Source of the DNA: Xanthobacteraceae bacterium
GTDB lineage: Bacteria; Pseudomonadota; Alphaproteobacteria; Rhizobiales; Xanthobacteraceae
Assembly: GCA_030041005.1 (NCBI GenBank)
Contig: JASHOR010000032.1
Span: forward strand, 1-64,000
DNA length: 64,000 nt
Reading direction: 5' to 3'
The notes under the pieces were generated by a model. It had not been told where the DNA came from. It ran no database searches and saw only the letters and a list, made by a program, of their open reading frames with translations. Of this stretch, positions 26,786 through 36,318 are shown piece by piece. Each line of letters opens with the position of its first letter. Positions within the stretch are counted from its first letter, which is position 1. A program made the translations under genes and the position numbers.

Positions 26786-28039
26786 ATGGATTCCAATGTT
26801 TTGATCTGGAGCATCGTGGCGCTGGCTACGGCGGGCGTCATAGTACGCCCCTGGCGGCTGCCCGAGGCCTTCTGGGCATGCCTGGGTGCGGTGCTGCTCG
26901 TCGCATTTGGCCTTCTCTCCTGGCGTCAGGCGCTGACGGGGGTGCTCAAAGGCACCGACGTTTATCTGTTCTTGACCGGAATGATGCTGCTCGCCGAACT
27001 CGCCCGCGAACAAGGGCTGTTTGATTGGCTTGCCGCCAAAGCCGCCCGCGCGGCACGGGGTTCGCCAACAAGGCTGTTTGCGCTGGTGTTCGGCGTCGGG
27101 ACGCTGGTCACGGCTTTCCTGTCCAACGATGCAACGGCCGTGGTGCTGACACCCGCTGTCGCTGCCGTCATGAGGGCCGCCGACGCGAAGCAGCCGCTGC
27201 CGTATCTGCTCACCTGCGCTTTCATCGCCAACGCGGCGAGCTTCGTACTGCCCATTTCCAACCCGGCGAACCTCGTAGTCTATGGCTCGCAAATGCCGCC
27301 GCTGCTGCACTGGCTGCCGCTCTATGCCTTGCCGTCCGTCCTTGCGGTGCTTGCCACTTACGCAGCGCTGCGCCTGTCCGAGCGGCGCCGGCTCACCCAG
27401 CCGATCGCGCACGATGTTGAAATCCCCGTGCTGAGCGGATGCGGCCACCTTACCGCGTGGGCCATCATCGTCACTTCGGCCGTTTTGCTGACGGCGTCGG
27501 CCTTCGGAATCGCGCTCGGCCTGCCAACGTTCCTGGCCGGCACCGTAACCGCCGTCATCGTCTTTCTGTGTTCGCGATCCAATCCGCTCACGCCGGTCAG
27601 GAATATGAGCTGGGGTATCCTGCCGCTGGTCGCTGGTCTATTCGTCATGGTGGAGGCACTGGCGCAAACCGGCGCGACCGCGGCGCTGGCCACCCTCCTC
27701 CATGGATTGATCCAGCAATCCGCGCCGGCTGCAGCCTGGCTTTCCGGCATCGTCGTCGCCGTTGGCTGCAATCTGGTGAACAACCTGCCGGCCGGATTGC
27801 TGGCGGAACGCACCATGCAATTTGCGACCGTGCCGGAGCGCGTTCGCGCCGCCTTTTTGATCGGAATCGACCTTGGTCCGAATCTGTCGGTGACGGGATC
27901 GCTCGCCACCATCCTTTGGCTGACCGCGCTCAAGCGCGACGGCTACCATGTGACCGCGTGGGCGTTCCTCAAGCTTGGCGTCGTCGTCATGCCGGTGGCG
28001 CTTGTTCTCGCCATCGCCGGCGCATTCGCGTTCCGTTAA
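26786..28039 (+). CDS. ArsB/NhaD-type ion transporter
   Basis: The 417-residue protein has about ten to eleven hydrophobic segments and ion-transporter (IT) superfamily marks. These include LVTAFLSNDATAVVLTP near residue 105, NAASFVLPISNPANLVV near 150, and NLVNNLPAGLLAE near 330 as the second repeat. ArsB members extrude arsenite; NhaD members exchange Na+/H+. No arsR, arsC or arsenic genes are near, so the ion is open. ATG 26786 chosen over GTG 26753. Confidence 0.8.
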   Translation: MDSNVLIWSIVALATAGVIVRPWRLPEAFWACLGAVLLVAFGLLSWRQALTGVLKGTDVYLFLTGMMLLAELAREQGLFDWLAAKAARAARGSPTRLFALVFGVGTLVTAFLSNDATAVVLTPAVAAVMRAADAKQPLPYLLTCAFIANAASFVLPISNPANLVVYGSQMPPLLHWLPLYALPSVLAVLATYAALRLSERRRLTQPIAHDVEIPVLSGCGHLTAWAIIVTSAVLLTASAFGIALGLPTFLAGTVTAVIVFLCSRSNPLTPVRNMSWGILPLVAGLFVMVEALAQTGATAALATLLHGLIQQSAPAAAWLSGIVVAVGCNLVNNLPAGLLAERTMQFATVPERVRAAFLIGIDLGPNLSVTGSLATILWLTALKRDGYHVTAWAFLKLGVVVMPVALVLAIAGAFAFR

Positions 28040-28076
28040 AGCGAGATCCGGATCTTTGCTGTAGATCGCAGCCGGG

Positions 28077-28466
28077 CTACGCGTCGCCGAAATCGTTCGG
28101 CTGCAACTCGATCGGCGTGCCGTGCGGAGTTCGAGCGCACGCATGCTCCCAGGCGTCGCGGGTACGCGAGAGCGTGCGTGCATCCGCCAAGCCTTTTTCG
28201 GCGACCATGCGTTCAAGCGCGGCCAGCCAGTGCCGGTAATAGGTCTCGCCAGTGTCGGGATCGCCGGCGGCTTGCGCCTTCTTGATCTCGTCGCCAAGCG
28301 TGGCCGCCCATTCCTTCCAGGAAAACACCCCGCGCTGGTTGAGCGAAAGCGCCATCGCGAACGCCTGCGCTTCCCACGGCTCGCGGAATACCGGGCCGTC
28401 GCTGTCGCGAGGAATATCCCGGACCGATTGCATTGCGGTTTGCGAAGCGTCGCTGGTGCTACTCAT
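28077..28466 (-). CDS. Nitrile hydratase accessory protein
   Basis: The 129-residue protein matches the small nitrile hydratase accessory family: GPVFREPWEAQAFAMALSL then GVFSWKEWAATLGDEI and YYRHWLAALERMVAEKGL. The sequence resembles the N-terminal part of the beta subunit. In cobalt-type enzymes such a protein inserts the metal and aids oxidation of the active-site cysteines by swapping with beta. It follows the beta gene by 26 bases and is the last gene of the operon. Confidence 0.88.
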   Translation of the reverse strand: MSSTSDASQTAMQSVRDIPRDSDGPVFREPWEAQAFAMALSLNQRGVFSWKEWAATLGDEIKKAQAAGDPDTGETYYRHWLAALERMVAEKGLADARTLSRTRDAWEHACARTPHGTPIELQPNDFGDA

Positions 28467-28492
28467 GCCGGCACTATGATGCAGGAAAATGG

Positions 28493-29152
28493 TCAGGCAG
28501 GTTCGAGATACGGTTCGAAGGCATCGACCGACACCTTAACGGTCGGATCGGCATCCGCTCCCCACAATTCGCGCCCGTCGAAGCGCACCGTGTAGAGCCA
28601 TTGCGGATTTTCGTTCTCCATCGACTGCGCCACCGCGTCAGGGAAAACATGACAGCCATGCACCACCACGACTTCGCCGACGTGATTTCGGACATACCGC
28701 GGCAACCGGGTGTGGGTCTTCGGGTGAATGTTCTTCGCTCTCACCCGGTCTCCGATCTTGAACAATGCCGGCCGGTTGGTCTCACGCGCGAACGAGCCGC
28801 GTCCGAGACCCTGAGCGGCCAGCGCCGCCGTCAGCTTGCGCTTGAGCTTCCTGCCCGGTCGCAATGCATGACCGGCGGCGATCTCGTCAGGATCGGCGAG
28901 TCCGCGCTCCATCACATTCGATTCCATGGCCAGTGCCCAGCGCTTGTAATAGGAGACCGCCAGGTAGATCGCAGGCGGCAGACGTTCCTGTGCAAAGCGC
29001 GACATGTCGGTATTCCATGCGCCGGCGAAACCCATGGCGCGCTGCAGGGCGAGCACGCGGCCTTCCCACGGCGCATGAAAGACCGGCTCGTTCGGCTCTG
29101 GCGCGACCTGGCCGAAACCGTCCGTACCGCCCATGTCGTGAACACTGTCCAT
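28493..29152 (-). CDS. nthB: Nitrile hydratase subunit beta
   Basis: The 219-residue protein begins [16 protein letters not shown], the standard start of nitrile hydratase beta. It has the helical PVFHAPWEGRVLALQRAM segment and ends with the SH3-like barrel (FKIGDRVRAKNIHPKTHTRL...RNHVGEV). It pairs with alpha to hydrate nitriles to amides. ATG at 29152 shares one base with the alpha stop (TGATG), a sign of translational coupling. Confidence 0.93.
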   Translation of the reverse strand: MDSVHDMGGTDGFGQVAPEPNEPVFHAPWEGRVLALQRAMGFAGAWNTDMSRFAQERLPPAIYLAVSYYKRWALAMESNVMERGLADPDEIAAGHALRPGRKLKRKLTAALAAQGLGRGSFARETNRPALFKIGDRVRAKNIHPKTHTRLPRYVRNHVGEVVVVHGCHVFPDAVAQSMENENPQWLYTVRFDGRELWGADADPTVKVSVDAFEPYLEPA

Positions 29153-29781
29153 CAGTGCGCTCCCGGGGTTTTCGCCAGTCCGGTGCCGATCATGGAATCG
29201 CGGCTGACCAATTCGGCAAGTTGATCTTCGCTCATTCCCACGGTCCCTGCAGGCCGCATCGGCAGCACCAGGTAACGACTTTCCGCGGTCGAATCCCAGA
29301 CCAGGACTTCGGTATCGTCCGGCAGCTTCACGCCGAAATCGGCAAGCACGCTGCGCGGGTCCTTTACAGCGCGCGAGCGATACGCCGCCGACTTGTACCA
29401 GACCGGCGGCAGCCCCAGCACTTCCCACGGATAGCAGGAGCACAATGTGCACACCACCATGTTATGGCGCTTGGGCGTATTCTCCAGCGCCGTCAGGTGA
29501 TCGCCGACACGGCTCTCATGCCCCAGTGCGCGCACCGCGGCGGTCGCATCTGCAAGCAAACGGCGCTTGAATTCGGGATCCGTCCATGCCTTGGCCACGA
29601 TGCGTGCCCCGTTACGCGGCCCGATCTTCGTCTCGTAGGCGTCAACGATGGCGTCGAGTGCGGCGGGATCGACATAGCCTTTCTCGGTGAGGACGGTCTC
29701 AAGCGCGCGCACCCGCAACTGCATTTCGGATAATTCCGACCCGTGGTCGTGAGAGTCATCGTGACGATGGTCGTCGTTCAT
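29152..29781 (-). CDS. nthA: Nitrile hydratase subunit alpha, cobalt type
   Basis: The 209-residue subunit carries the metal-claw motif VCTLCSC with cysteines C111, C114 and C116; threonine in the second position indicates the cobalt form rather than iron. The following PWYKSxxYRxR-type stretch ([13 protein letters not shown]) is also conserved. The N-terminus is His/Asp-rich ([10 protein letters not shown]), perhaps a metal-handling tail. The enzyme turns nitriles into amides that a nearby amidase or acetamidase could use. Confidence 0.94.
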   Translation of the reverse strand: MNDDHRHDDSHDHGSELSEMQLRVRALETVLTEKGYVDPAALDAIVDAYETKIGPRNGARIVAKAWTDPEFKRRLLADATAAVRALGHESRVGDHLTALENTPKRHNMVVCTLCSCYPWEVLGLPPVWYKSAAYRSRAVKDPRSVLADFGVKLPDDTEVLVWDSTAESRYLVLPMRPAGTVGMSEDQLAELVSRDSMIGTGLAKTPGAH

Positions 29782-29975
29782 GGCAAACCTTCACGTTTGG
29801 TACGTCGCGGTGCGCTATGATGGCCGCGAATGTCCATATAGTGCATCGCGAAAGCAGGTCATACAAGCCGCTTGCGATCGTGGCGCCGATGCTGCTCGGG
29901 CGCCGACGTTCTCGCTCGTGTTTCTTACCCGAGCCGCCGACGTGATCGCTGTGCCGGCGCTCCGGTTGGCGAGCC

Positions 29976-31466
29976 CTACAGGTCAGCAAGCCCATACTCG
30001 GCCCAGCGCGCCTTGACGTGGGCTTCGTCTTCGGCCGCCGGCCGCACGGTCGGCGGAAACCGTTCATTGCCCCATTCCGCGCGACGCGGATTTTTCCACG
30101 AGCGGGTGGCGTCGATCAGCATGCGGTTCCAAAGGCCGGTGCCAAGCTGGGCGACGTCGCGGTCTTCCAGCGGCGTTGACGGGTCGATCGGCGAGCCGAA
30201 ACTCCCCGGAAAGATCACCACGCCGCCCTCGCCGGCATTGACTCGGTGCGCGAATGCCCACTCGACCTGCTCGTCGTCGGCGGGATCGATGTCCTCTTCG
30301 ACCACGGTCACGTGCTTGTAGCGGTACTGCGCGGCGCTGTTGCCCCACAGCGCCGCGGCGATCTGCTTGGGCTGACCCTGATAGTGTTTCTTGATCTGGA
30401 CGCGGATATTGACGCCGTTGGTGATGGGCGGCGCATAGACGTCGAGAACACTCGGAATGCCCGCGCCGTTGAGGATGTTCCAGGCGATGGCGGCGCGCTG
30501 CACCGAAGACATCACGCTGTTCTCGCTGTAGGAGCCGGGCAGCGTGCCTTCGAGCGAACCGCAGAAAATCGGATCGCGCCGGTGGGTGATGCAGGTAATG
30601 CGCATGGTCGGCCGCGGCGTCGGCAAGTCGGAGACATAGCCGGTGAATTCGCCGAACGGCCCTTCGCTCTCATAAGTCGAAGGATCGTCGCTGATTGTAC
30701 CCTCGATGACGATCTCGGCGCTCGCCGGCACCGCGAGATCGACCGTCTCGCAGCGCACAAGCTGAGCGGGCTCGCCGCGATAGGCGCCCATCACGTCCCA
30801 TTCGCAGATTCCGGCCGGAATCGGCGAACCGGAAAGGAACGACATGATCGGGTCCCAGCCGATCACGCAGGCAACCGGCATCGGCTGGCCGCGCGCGGCC
30901 CATTTCACGAAATGCGCGCCCCAATGCTGGCCGCCCTTGATGAGCAGAAAGGGCGTCGTGTTTTTGCGGCCGATCATGCCGCGATACATTCCGACATTCA
31001 TCACGCCGGTGTCGGGGTCCTTGGTCACGATCGAGGAAAAGGTGTGGATGTAACGGCCACCTTCGAGGTAATGCCACTTCGGCACCGGAAACTCTGTCTG
31101 ATCGATGTCGTCGCCGCGGACGATCACCTCTTTCACCGGGCCGCTGTCGACCATCACCGGAGCGATCGTCTCGCGGTTTTTCCGCATCACATATTGGACG
31201 AGCTCCCGGTTGGCGGCATCGCGCGGAAAGCCGAGCGCCAGCGCAAGCCGGGAGCGGGCGCCGAGCCCGCTGACGAAAAGCTTCGTGCAACGTCCGTCGG
31301 CGTAGCCCTTGATCCTCTCGAACAGGAGCGCCGGACCTCTCTTCTCGAGCACACGCCGCGCTATAGCGCCGATCTCACGGTCCCAGGCGACCTCGGCCCT
31401 GATCCGTCGCAACTCGCTCTGCTGCTCGAGGCTGGCCATCCACTGCCGTTGGTCCAAGAAACCCAT
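29976..31466 (-). CDS. UbiD-family (prenylated-FMN) decarboxylase
   Basis: The 496-residue protein has the UbiD core: PVPKWHYLEGGRYIHTF, the catalytic-region motif ESEGPFGEFTGY near residue 270, and conserved Arg/Glu around it. Such enzymes reversibly decarboxylate aromatic or unsaturated acids using prenylated FMN made by UbiX, which is not in this window. It is in the same direction as the nitrile hydratase genes, 194 bases before them, but a functional link is not clear. Substrate unknown. Confidence 0.88.
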   Translation of the reverse strand: MGFLDQRQWMASLEQQSELRRIRAEVAWDREIGAIARRVLEKRGPALLFERIKGYADGRCTKLFVSGLGARSRLALALGFPRDAANRELVQYVMRKNRETIAPVMVDSGPVKEVIVRGDDIDQTEFPVPKWHYLEGGRYIHTFSSIVTKDPDTGVMNVGMYRGMIGRKNTTPFLLIKGGQHWGAHFVKWAARGQPMPVACVIGWDPIMSFLSGSPIPAGICEWDVMGAYRGEPAQLVRCETVDLAVPASAEIVIEGTISDDPSTYESEGPFGEFTGYVSDLPTPRPTMRITCITHRRDPIFCGSLEGTLPGSYSENSVMSSVQRAAIAWNILNGAGIPSVLDVYAPPITNGVNIRVQIKKHYQGQPKQIAAALWGNSAAQYRYKHVTVVEEDIDPADDEQVEWAFAHRVNAGEGGVVIFPGSFGSPIDPSTPLEDRDVAQLGTGLWNRMLIDATRSWKNPRRAEWGNERFPPTVRPAAEDEAHVKARWAEYGLADL

Positions 31467-31637
31467 ATCGTGCCGCTCCTAAAAGGGGTCGCGCCTCGGC
31501 GCCGAGGACCGGCGCCCGCCCGATTTGGACGCGGCATTAATTCCCGCAATCGTGCGGCTTCCGCAATGGCAATCTCGCCAATGTATCGAGGATTGACGGC
31601 GGACCGCGGTGACGCGGCCGGTGGCAGATCCCGCGCA

Positions 31638-33341
31638 TCAGGCGGCGCGAACGCTGGCGAGAAACAGGTCGACTTTCTGATTGACCATGTCGGCGTCCCG
31701 CAACAGGCCCTGCATCTCGCTTTCAGCCATTTTGGAGGCCTCGTCAGTCTGATTGGCGGCGTCGCGCAGTCGCGACAGCATGCCGGAAACCTCTTCGACG
31801 CAGCATTGCGCCGAAGCTGCACTGTCAGCGATCGCGGCGGTCCCGGACGCCTGCTCGTTCACACAACCTGAAATTGCTTGCGAAAGGCCTTCGACATTCT
31901 CCATTGCCTTGACGATCGAGGCTATGCTCGTTGCCACGGCTGAGCAGGACGAATTCACGGCTGCGATCCGCGCAGTGATTTCACCGGTTGCGCGTTCGGT
32001 CTGATTGGCAAGCGCCTTGACTTCCGCCGCTACCACGCCGAACCCTCTGCCGGCTTCGCCAGCGCGTGCAGCTTCGATCGTGGCATTGAGAGCCAGAAGA
32101 TTGGTCCCCGCGGCGATGTCCTGGATCACATCCACGGCCAAAGTAATGTCCGTCACGGCCCTGACAAGTTGGCTCATTTCTTCGCCCACGCGATGCGTTT
32201 CCGCCGCGGTGAATTTGACGAATTCGCCCGCCCGGGTGACCTGCTCGACGACTTCCTGGATTGCCTCTGAAATTTGCTGCGCGGCGCCGGCAACGGTTTG
32301 AACGCTGCTGGATGCCGTTTGAATCATCTGCGCCATCGCCGTGGACTGATCGCGCGTCTGCGTCGCGCTTCTGGCAAGCCCGACCGAGCTTGCCGTCATC
32401 TTCTTGGCGGTCTCATTCAGGCGTGCGGCGATCAGCTTCACGGATGCTTCGAAATCCGCGGCAAGGCCACTCATGTCCGCCCTGCGCCGCTCCACATTCT
32501 GCTGCTGCTCTCTGCGCTGCTGTTCCTCCATCTCACGTATTTGAATCACGTTTTGGCGAAAGATCGCCACCGCCTTCACCATCCGTCCGATCTCGTCGGT
32601 CCGGTCGGCGTAGCCGATTTCGGCGGCAACTTCGCCTTTCGAGATGGCCAGCATGTTTCTGGTGACATCGCGGACCGGCGTGACGATGGACAGCGTCACC
32701 AGGATACTCAGTAAAACGCTTGCCGGAATGCCGATGAAAAATCCGCCGAGCAGGATCGCACGGCTCTGTCTCGATGATTCGACCATCGCGGCCGCGAAAT
32801 TCTGGCTCGATAATCGAATCGATTGTGAGATCTCGTCGGTGTCCTTTCGCAGTGACGACAACAGATCGTCCACCTCGCCCAACATCATGACCGCCATACT
32901 CGGCTGAACCGCCCCCATTTCGGCGGAATCCTTCGAGAGCTTTTCAAACTTTCGCCAACCGTCCTTGACCCTTTCCAATACCTTGCGTTCGCCGGCAGGA
33001 AAATCCTTCCGTGCAAGCAGCGCATCGATCCGGCGCGCAATGTCGGCGTTGCGGGTCTGCAGCTCGGCTTCCGTCTTACGCAGCGTGGCGAGATCGACCC
33101 CGCTGTTCATCCAGGAAACGTAGCGGAACAGCAAGAGTTGCGTGTTAGCGAGCGCATCGTTCAAGCGCTCGACCGCGTTCCACATCGGCAGCTTGGTTTG
33201 GGCCATCGCGCCGAGGCCCGTGCCGGTCTCATCGATAAACGAATAGCTTCTGACGCCGAGCACGAAAAGGCAGATCAGCAGCAATGCGGGCGCAGCGAAG
33301 GCCTTGGCGATAATGGGCAGATTTGCAAACTGCCGGACCAT
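31638..33341 (-). CDS. Methyl-accepting chemotaxis protein
   Basis: The 567-residue receptor has a transmembrane helix at about 12-30 and another near 195-220. Between them is a mostly helical periplasmic region that looks like a four-helix bundle. HAMP follows, then a cytoplasmic signalling domain with the hairpin-tip region [21 protein letters not shown]. No CheB/CheR-binding pentapeptide is seen at the C-terminus. It sits 74 bases downstream of a free periplasmic cache protein, which may supply the sensory input. Confidence 0.9.
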   Translation of the reverse strand: MVRQFANLPIIAKAFAAPALLLICLFVLGVRSYSFIDETGTGLGAMAQTKLPMWNAVERLNDALANTQLLLFRYVSWMNSGVDLATLRKTEAELQTRNADIARRIDALLARKDFPAGERKVLERVKDGWRKFEKLSKDSAEMGAVQPSMAVMMLGEVDDLLSSLRKDTDEISQSIRLSSQNFAAAMVESSRQSRAILLGGFFIGIPASVLLSILVTLSIVTPVRDVTRNMLAISKGEVAAEIGYADRTDEIGRMVKAVAIFRQNVIQIREMEEQQRREQQQNVERRRADMSGLAADFEASVKLIAARLNETAKKMTASSVGLARSATQTRDQSTAMAQMIQTASSSVQTVAGAAQQISEAIQEVVEQVTRAGEFVKFTAAETHRVGEEMSQLVRAVTDITLAVDVIQDIAAGTNLLALNATIEAARAGEAGRGFGVVAAEVKALANQTERATGEITARIAAVNSSCSAVATSIASIVKAMENVEGLSQAISGCVNEQASGTAAIADSAASAQCCVEEVSGMLSRLRDAANQTDEASKMAESEMQGLLRDADMVNQKVDLFLASVRAA

Positions 33342-33415
33342 ATGGACGATGCGCCTTTCCCCCTGTCCGCGCTAAGCGAGCCGGCGCGTCAATAGAGTGG
33401 ACGCGCAATCGGCCG

Positions 33416-33862
33416 CTAGTGGTACACGCCTACGCCGACAAAGTAATTGCCCATGCGGTCGACGTAGGCGGATTTGGCTTCGATGAGCTTGGTAATCGGG
33501 TTCGGCCATTTGTAATCGACCCAGCCGCCGCCCTTCTTTGCCATCACCGAGAGTTCGCGGATGAGATACTTGCCGTCCTGGTCCTTCATGTCGATCAAGT
33601 TCTTTCCGACAAGGGCCGGATTCGCACCGTGTGCGACGCAGTCGGTGCCGTCCAGCGTGTAGATGAAGGGGTAGAGGTCGCGATCCTTGAACTTCTGGGC
33701 GGTTACGGCTTTGAAGGTGGCATCGGCGCCTTCTGTCTTAAACATGGCTTCGACCTGTTTCACCATCGCCACCGCTTCGTCACGGCTGCCATGCTCAGGC
33801 TCGACCGCCGCCGCGCTGACGAATGTGAGCAGCACTGTGAGAAGTCCAAGGATCCTGAGCAT
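33416..33862 (-). CDS. Secreted single-cache-domain protein
   Basis: The 148-residue product has a signal peptide (LRILGLLTVLLTFVSAAA) followed by one small-ligand cache domain. KDRDLYPFIYTLDGTDCVAH and NPALVGKNLIDMKDQDGKYL are typical. It has no membrane anchor or output domain. Next to a chemoreceptor in the same direction it may act as a ligand-binding partner. ATG 33862 chosen because the signal peptide starts there. Confidence 0.8.
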   Translation of the reverse strand: MLRILGLLTVLLTFVSAAAVEPEHGSRDEAVAMVKQVEAMFKTEGADATFKAVTAQKFKDRDLYPFIYTLDGTDCVAHGANPALVGKNLIDMKDQDGKYLIRELSVMAKKGGGWVDYKWPNPITKLIEAKSAYVDRMGNYFVGVGVYH

Positions 33863-34013
33863 CAGGCTCTCCCTAGATCGGACCGGATCGCGCTGTCTGG
33901 TTCCGGATTGGAACGCCTGAGAATCGAATTGCAAGGTTAATAAAACCCTAACCATGTATCGCCCTTGGGCGATTTTTCCGACACTATCGTTTGACCACGT
34001 CCAGGGAGACCAC

Positions 34014-34790
34014 ATGAGCGCGGCGGCGATCTTCGATCTGCATAACGAGGTGGCGCTGGTGACCGGCGCATCGAGCGGACTTGGAGCGCACTTTGCCCAG
34101 GTTCTGGCCGCAAACGGCGCAGCGGTGGTGCTGGTGGCGCGGCGGGCCGATCGGTTGGCCGCCGTCACCGGGATGATTGCCAAAGCCGGCGGCAAGGCCA
34201 TTGCGGTCGAGGCCGACGTGCGTGATCGCGACGCGACGCGGGCGGCCTTTGACGCCGCCGAGAGTGCATTCGGCACCGTGAGCATCCTCGTCAACAATGC
34301 CGGGGTGGCGCACGCGGGGCGCGCGGTCGAGCTCGGCGAGGAGGAGTGGCGGCGCGTCCTTTCGACGGATCTCGACGCGGTGTTCTTTTGGTCGCAAGAG
34401 GCGGCGCGGCGCATGCTCGCCGCCGGCAGGGGTGGCGCCATCGTCAACATCGCTTCCGTGCTGGGCCTCGGGGTCGCCAAGGGCGTCGTCGCTTACGCCA
34501 CGGCCAAGGCGGGCGTCATCCAACTCACCAAAGCGCTTGCGCTCGAACTCGCCTTCAAAGGCGTTCGCGTCAACGCCATCGCACCAGGCTGGATCGTCAC
34601 CGAACTCAACCGCGACTACCTGACCAGCGAAAAGGGCAAGGCCCTCACGCGCCAGATTCCGATCGGACGTTTCGGAGAAGAGCGCGATCTCGACGGGCCG
34701 CTGCTGCTGCTCGTCTCTGACGCCGGCCGCTTTGTGACTGGAGCTACGATCGTCGCCGACGGCGGCCAATCAGTCGCGCTATCGGGTTGA
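34014..34790 (+). CDS. Short-chain dehydrogenase/reductase
   Basis: The 258-residue SDR has the cofactor motif TGASSGLGAHFA near residue 16, VNNAGVAHAG near 91, catalytic Ser in NIASVLGLG and the YATAKAG (YxxxK) dyad. The C-terminal GGQSVALSG closes the classical fold. It reduces or oxidises an alcohol/ketone with NAD(P)(H). ATG 34014 follows AGGGAG. It diverges from the cache/chemoreceptor pair and has no clear pathway partners. Confidence 0.88.
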   Translation: MSAAAIFDLHNEVALVTGASSGLGAHFAQVLAANGAAVVLVARRADRLAAVTGMIAKAGGKAIAVEADVRDRDATRAAFDAAESAFGTVSILVNNAGVAHAGRAVELGEEEWRRVLSTDLDAVFFWSQEAARRMLAAGRGGAIVNIASVLGLGVAKGVVAYATAKAGVIQLTKALALELAFKGVRVNAIAPGWIVTELNRDYLTSEKGKALTRQIPIGRFGEERDLDGPLLLLVSDAGRFVTGATIVADGGQSVALSG

Positions 34791-34874
34791 AGGGGATTGG
34801 CAGGCGGCAGTGGCGCGCGAGAACGGGATACGCGGCCCTGCCAGTTGGTTCCTTCGCTCCCGTTTCTGATTTCG

Positions 34875-35162
34875 TCAGATCGGGCGATGCATTCGTCCGA
34901 ACAGCCATCCGATGCCTAGCGCAATAGCCAGCGCGGTAAAGGGCTGGGTTTTAATGGTTCTGCGCAGCGCATCCTCGAGCGATCCGGCGGTGTTGCTGGC
35001 AGCCTTGACGGTGGCGTCGGCAACCCGGCCGGCACTGTCGCGGGCCTGGTCATGCAGGTCTTGTGCGGCATCCGACGCCTCGCCGGCGGCATTGGAGGCC
35101 TGTCGTTTGGCATCGCTGAAGGCGCGGTTGAAGTCGGCGTTCTGCGGTCTGCTTTCTGGCAT
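34875..35162 (-). CDS. DUF883 / YqjD-like membrane-anchored small protein
   Basis: The 95-residue protein has a long Ala/Asp-rich amphipathic helix (residues about 15-65) followed by one C-terminal hydrophobic segment (PFTALAIALGIGWLFGRM). This is the layout of ElaB/YqjD/DUF883 proteins, which tie ribosomes or other partners to the inner membrane in stationary phase. Start ATG 35162 follows GGAG. A similar product is encoded divergently at 35437. Confidence 0.7.
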   Translation of the reverse strand: MPESRPQNADFNRAFSDAKRQASNAAGEASDAAQDLHDQARDSAGRVADATVKAASNTAGSLEDALRRTIKTQPFTALAIALGIGWLFGRMHRPI

Positions 35163-35436
35163 GGAAGGCTCCATCGCAAGGAAAGGCGCAAAGAGAACGA
35201 CCAAGCAACGCGCAGGCGCCAGCAAAAGTTCACCGGCGGAACATTTATTGCCGTGGCGGGTTATCAACACCGCTTTCTTCTCAATGCGCCCACCGGTGCG
35301 CCGACATGAGCCATCACCTGAGGCCAGGAACACCGCCTACCGAGCCGCGGCCCGCGGTGCAATGCGCTGCGGCACCGCCCGGTCGAACGTCGCAGAAGAC
35401 ATACCCCAAGACATATCCCAGCCAGGACGCGAAGTG

Positions 35437-35817
35437 ATGTTCCAGCCCCGTTCGAGAGATTTCGATCCGCACATAACGGCCATCGTCAAACATCTACGCG
35501 CAATCGAAAAAGAACTGGCCGAAATCGGCGGGAAGGCTGCAGCGCAGGGATCGCCCGGCGGCGCCGCAATCGGATACCGGACTGTCGCCGCCTTCGGCCC
35601 CGTCCTCGGCGAGTTCGCGGATCGATTTCGGCAGGCTCGGCGCGCGGCAAGGGATGGGGCGGCGAACCTGGGCAGTGACGCGTTTGAGGCGGCCACCAGG
35701 GCCGGCAGCCGCGCGCTCGCTAGCCTGGCCAACCGGACGAGGCAGCGTCCGGTGCTTACGCTAGGCCTTGCCGTCGGCGCGGGCATTTTGCTGGCAGCCG
35801 CGTTCCGGAGAAGTTAG
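35437..35817 (+). CDS. DUF883-like C-terminally anchored small protein
   Basis: The 126-residue product has a helical N-terminal part with KHLRAIEKELAEIGG and a glycine/alanine-rich C-terminal hydrophobic segment (VLTLGLAVGAGILLAAAFRR). This resembles the neighbouring divergent YqjD-like protein. A GTG at 35434 adjoins the chosen ATG. Function is probably stress-related membrane association, inferred only from architecture. Confidence 0.6.
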   Translation: MFQPRSRDFDPHITAIVKHLRAIEKELAEIGGKAAAQGSPGGAAIGYRTVAAFGPVLGEFADRFRQARRAARDGAANLGSDAFEAATRAGSRALASLANRTRQRPVLTLGLAVGAGILLAAAFRRS

Positions 35818-35946
35818 CAGCGGCGAAGGGCTCACGCCGTTCATCCAAACACGAGGAATGGCTGCGGCGCTCCTGCCGTCCGCCGTAACGGTCATCTTAA
35901 TCCGGACACGCTCTGTGGCCGGGTGCGGCCGCCCCCACCTGTCGGT

Positions 35947-36318
35947 TCAAGCGTCGTTGCGCAGGAGCGAATTGATCTTTTCCAACAGTCGCGGCAGCTC
36001 GACCGGTTTGGTATCGAAATCGTCGCATCCGGCGGCAAGCGCTTTTTCCTTGTCTTGGACCATCGCGTGCGCGGTCAGCGCGATTACCGGGATTTTCGCC
36101 GTGGCGGCATCGGCCTTCAGTCGCCGGGCGGCTTCCCAGCCGTCGACCACCGGCAGGCTCATATCGAGCAATATGAGGTCCGGATTCTCGGAGGAGGCCA
36201 GATCAAGCCCCTCTTGCCCGTTCACCGCCATGACGATCTCAAAGCCGTTGCGGGTGAGCCGGCGCGACAGCATATCGCGGTTCATTTCATTGTCTTCGAC
36301 CAGCAAAATCTTGGTCAT
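35947..36318 (-). CDS. Single-domain response regulator
   Basis: The 123-residue protein is a lone receiver domain: LLVEDNEMNRDML (acidic pair), LILLDMSLPVVDGWEAA with phospho-acceptor aspartate near residue 53, ALTAHAM, and GCDDFDTKPV with the conserved lysine. No output domain. It overlaps the stop of the hybrid histidine kinase by four bases and ends the signalling operon, so it should take phosphate from that kinase or compete with its receiver domains. Confidence 0.92.
   Translation of the reverse strand: MTKILLVEDNEMNRDMLSRRLTRNGFEIVMAVNGQEGLDLASSENPDLILLDMSLPVVDGWEAARRLKADAATAKIPVIALTAHAMVQDKEKALAAGCDDFDTKPVELPRLLEKINSLLRNDA

Noticed and set aside
29780..30016. Plus-strand frame diverging from nitrile hydratase alpha
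   Set aside because: No recognisable domain, poor ribosome site and unlikely composition; it ends opposite the UbiD gene.
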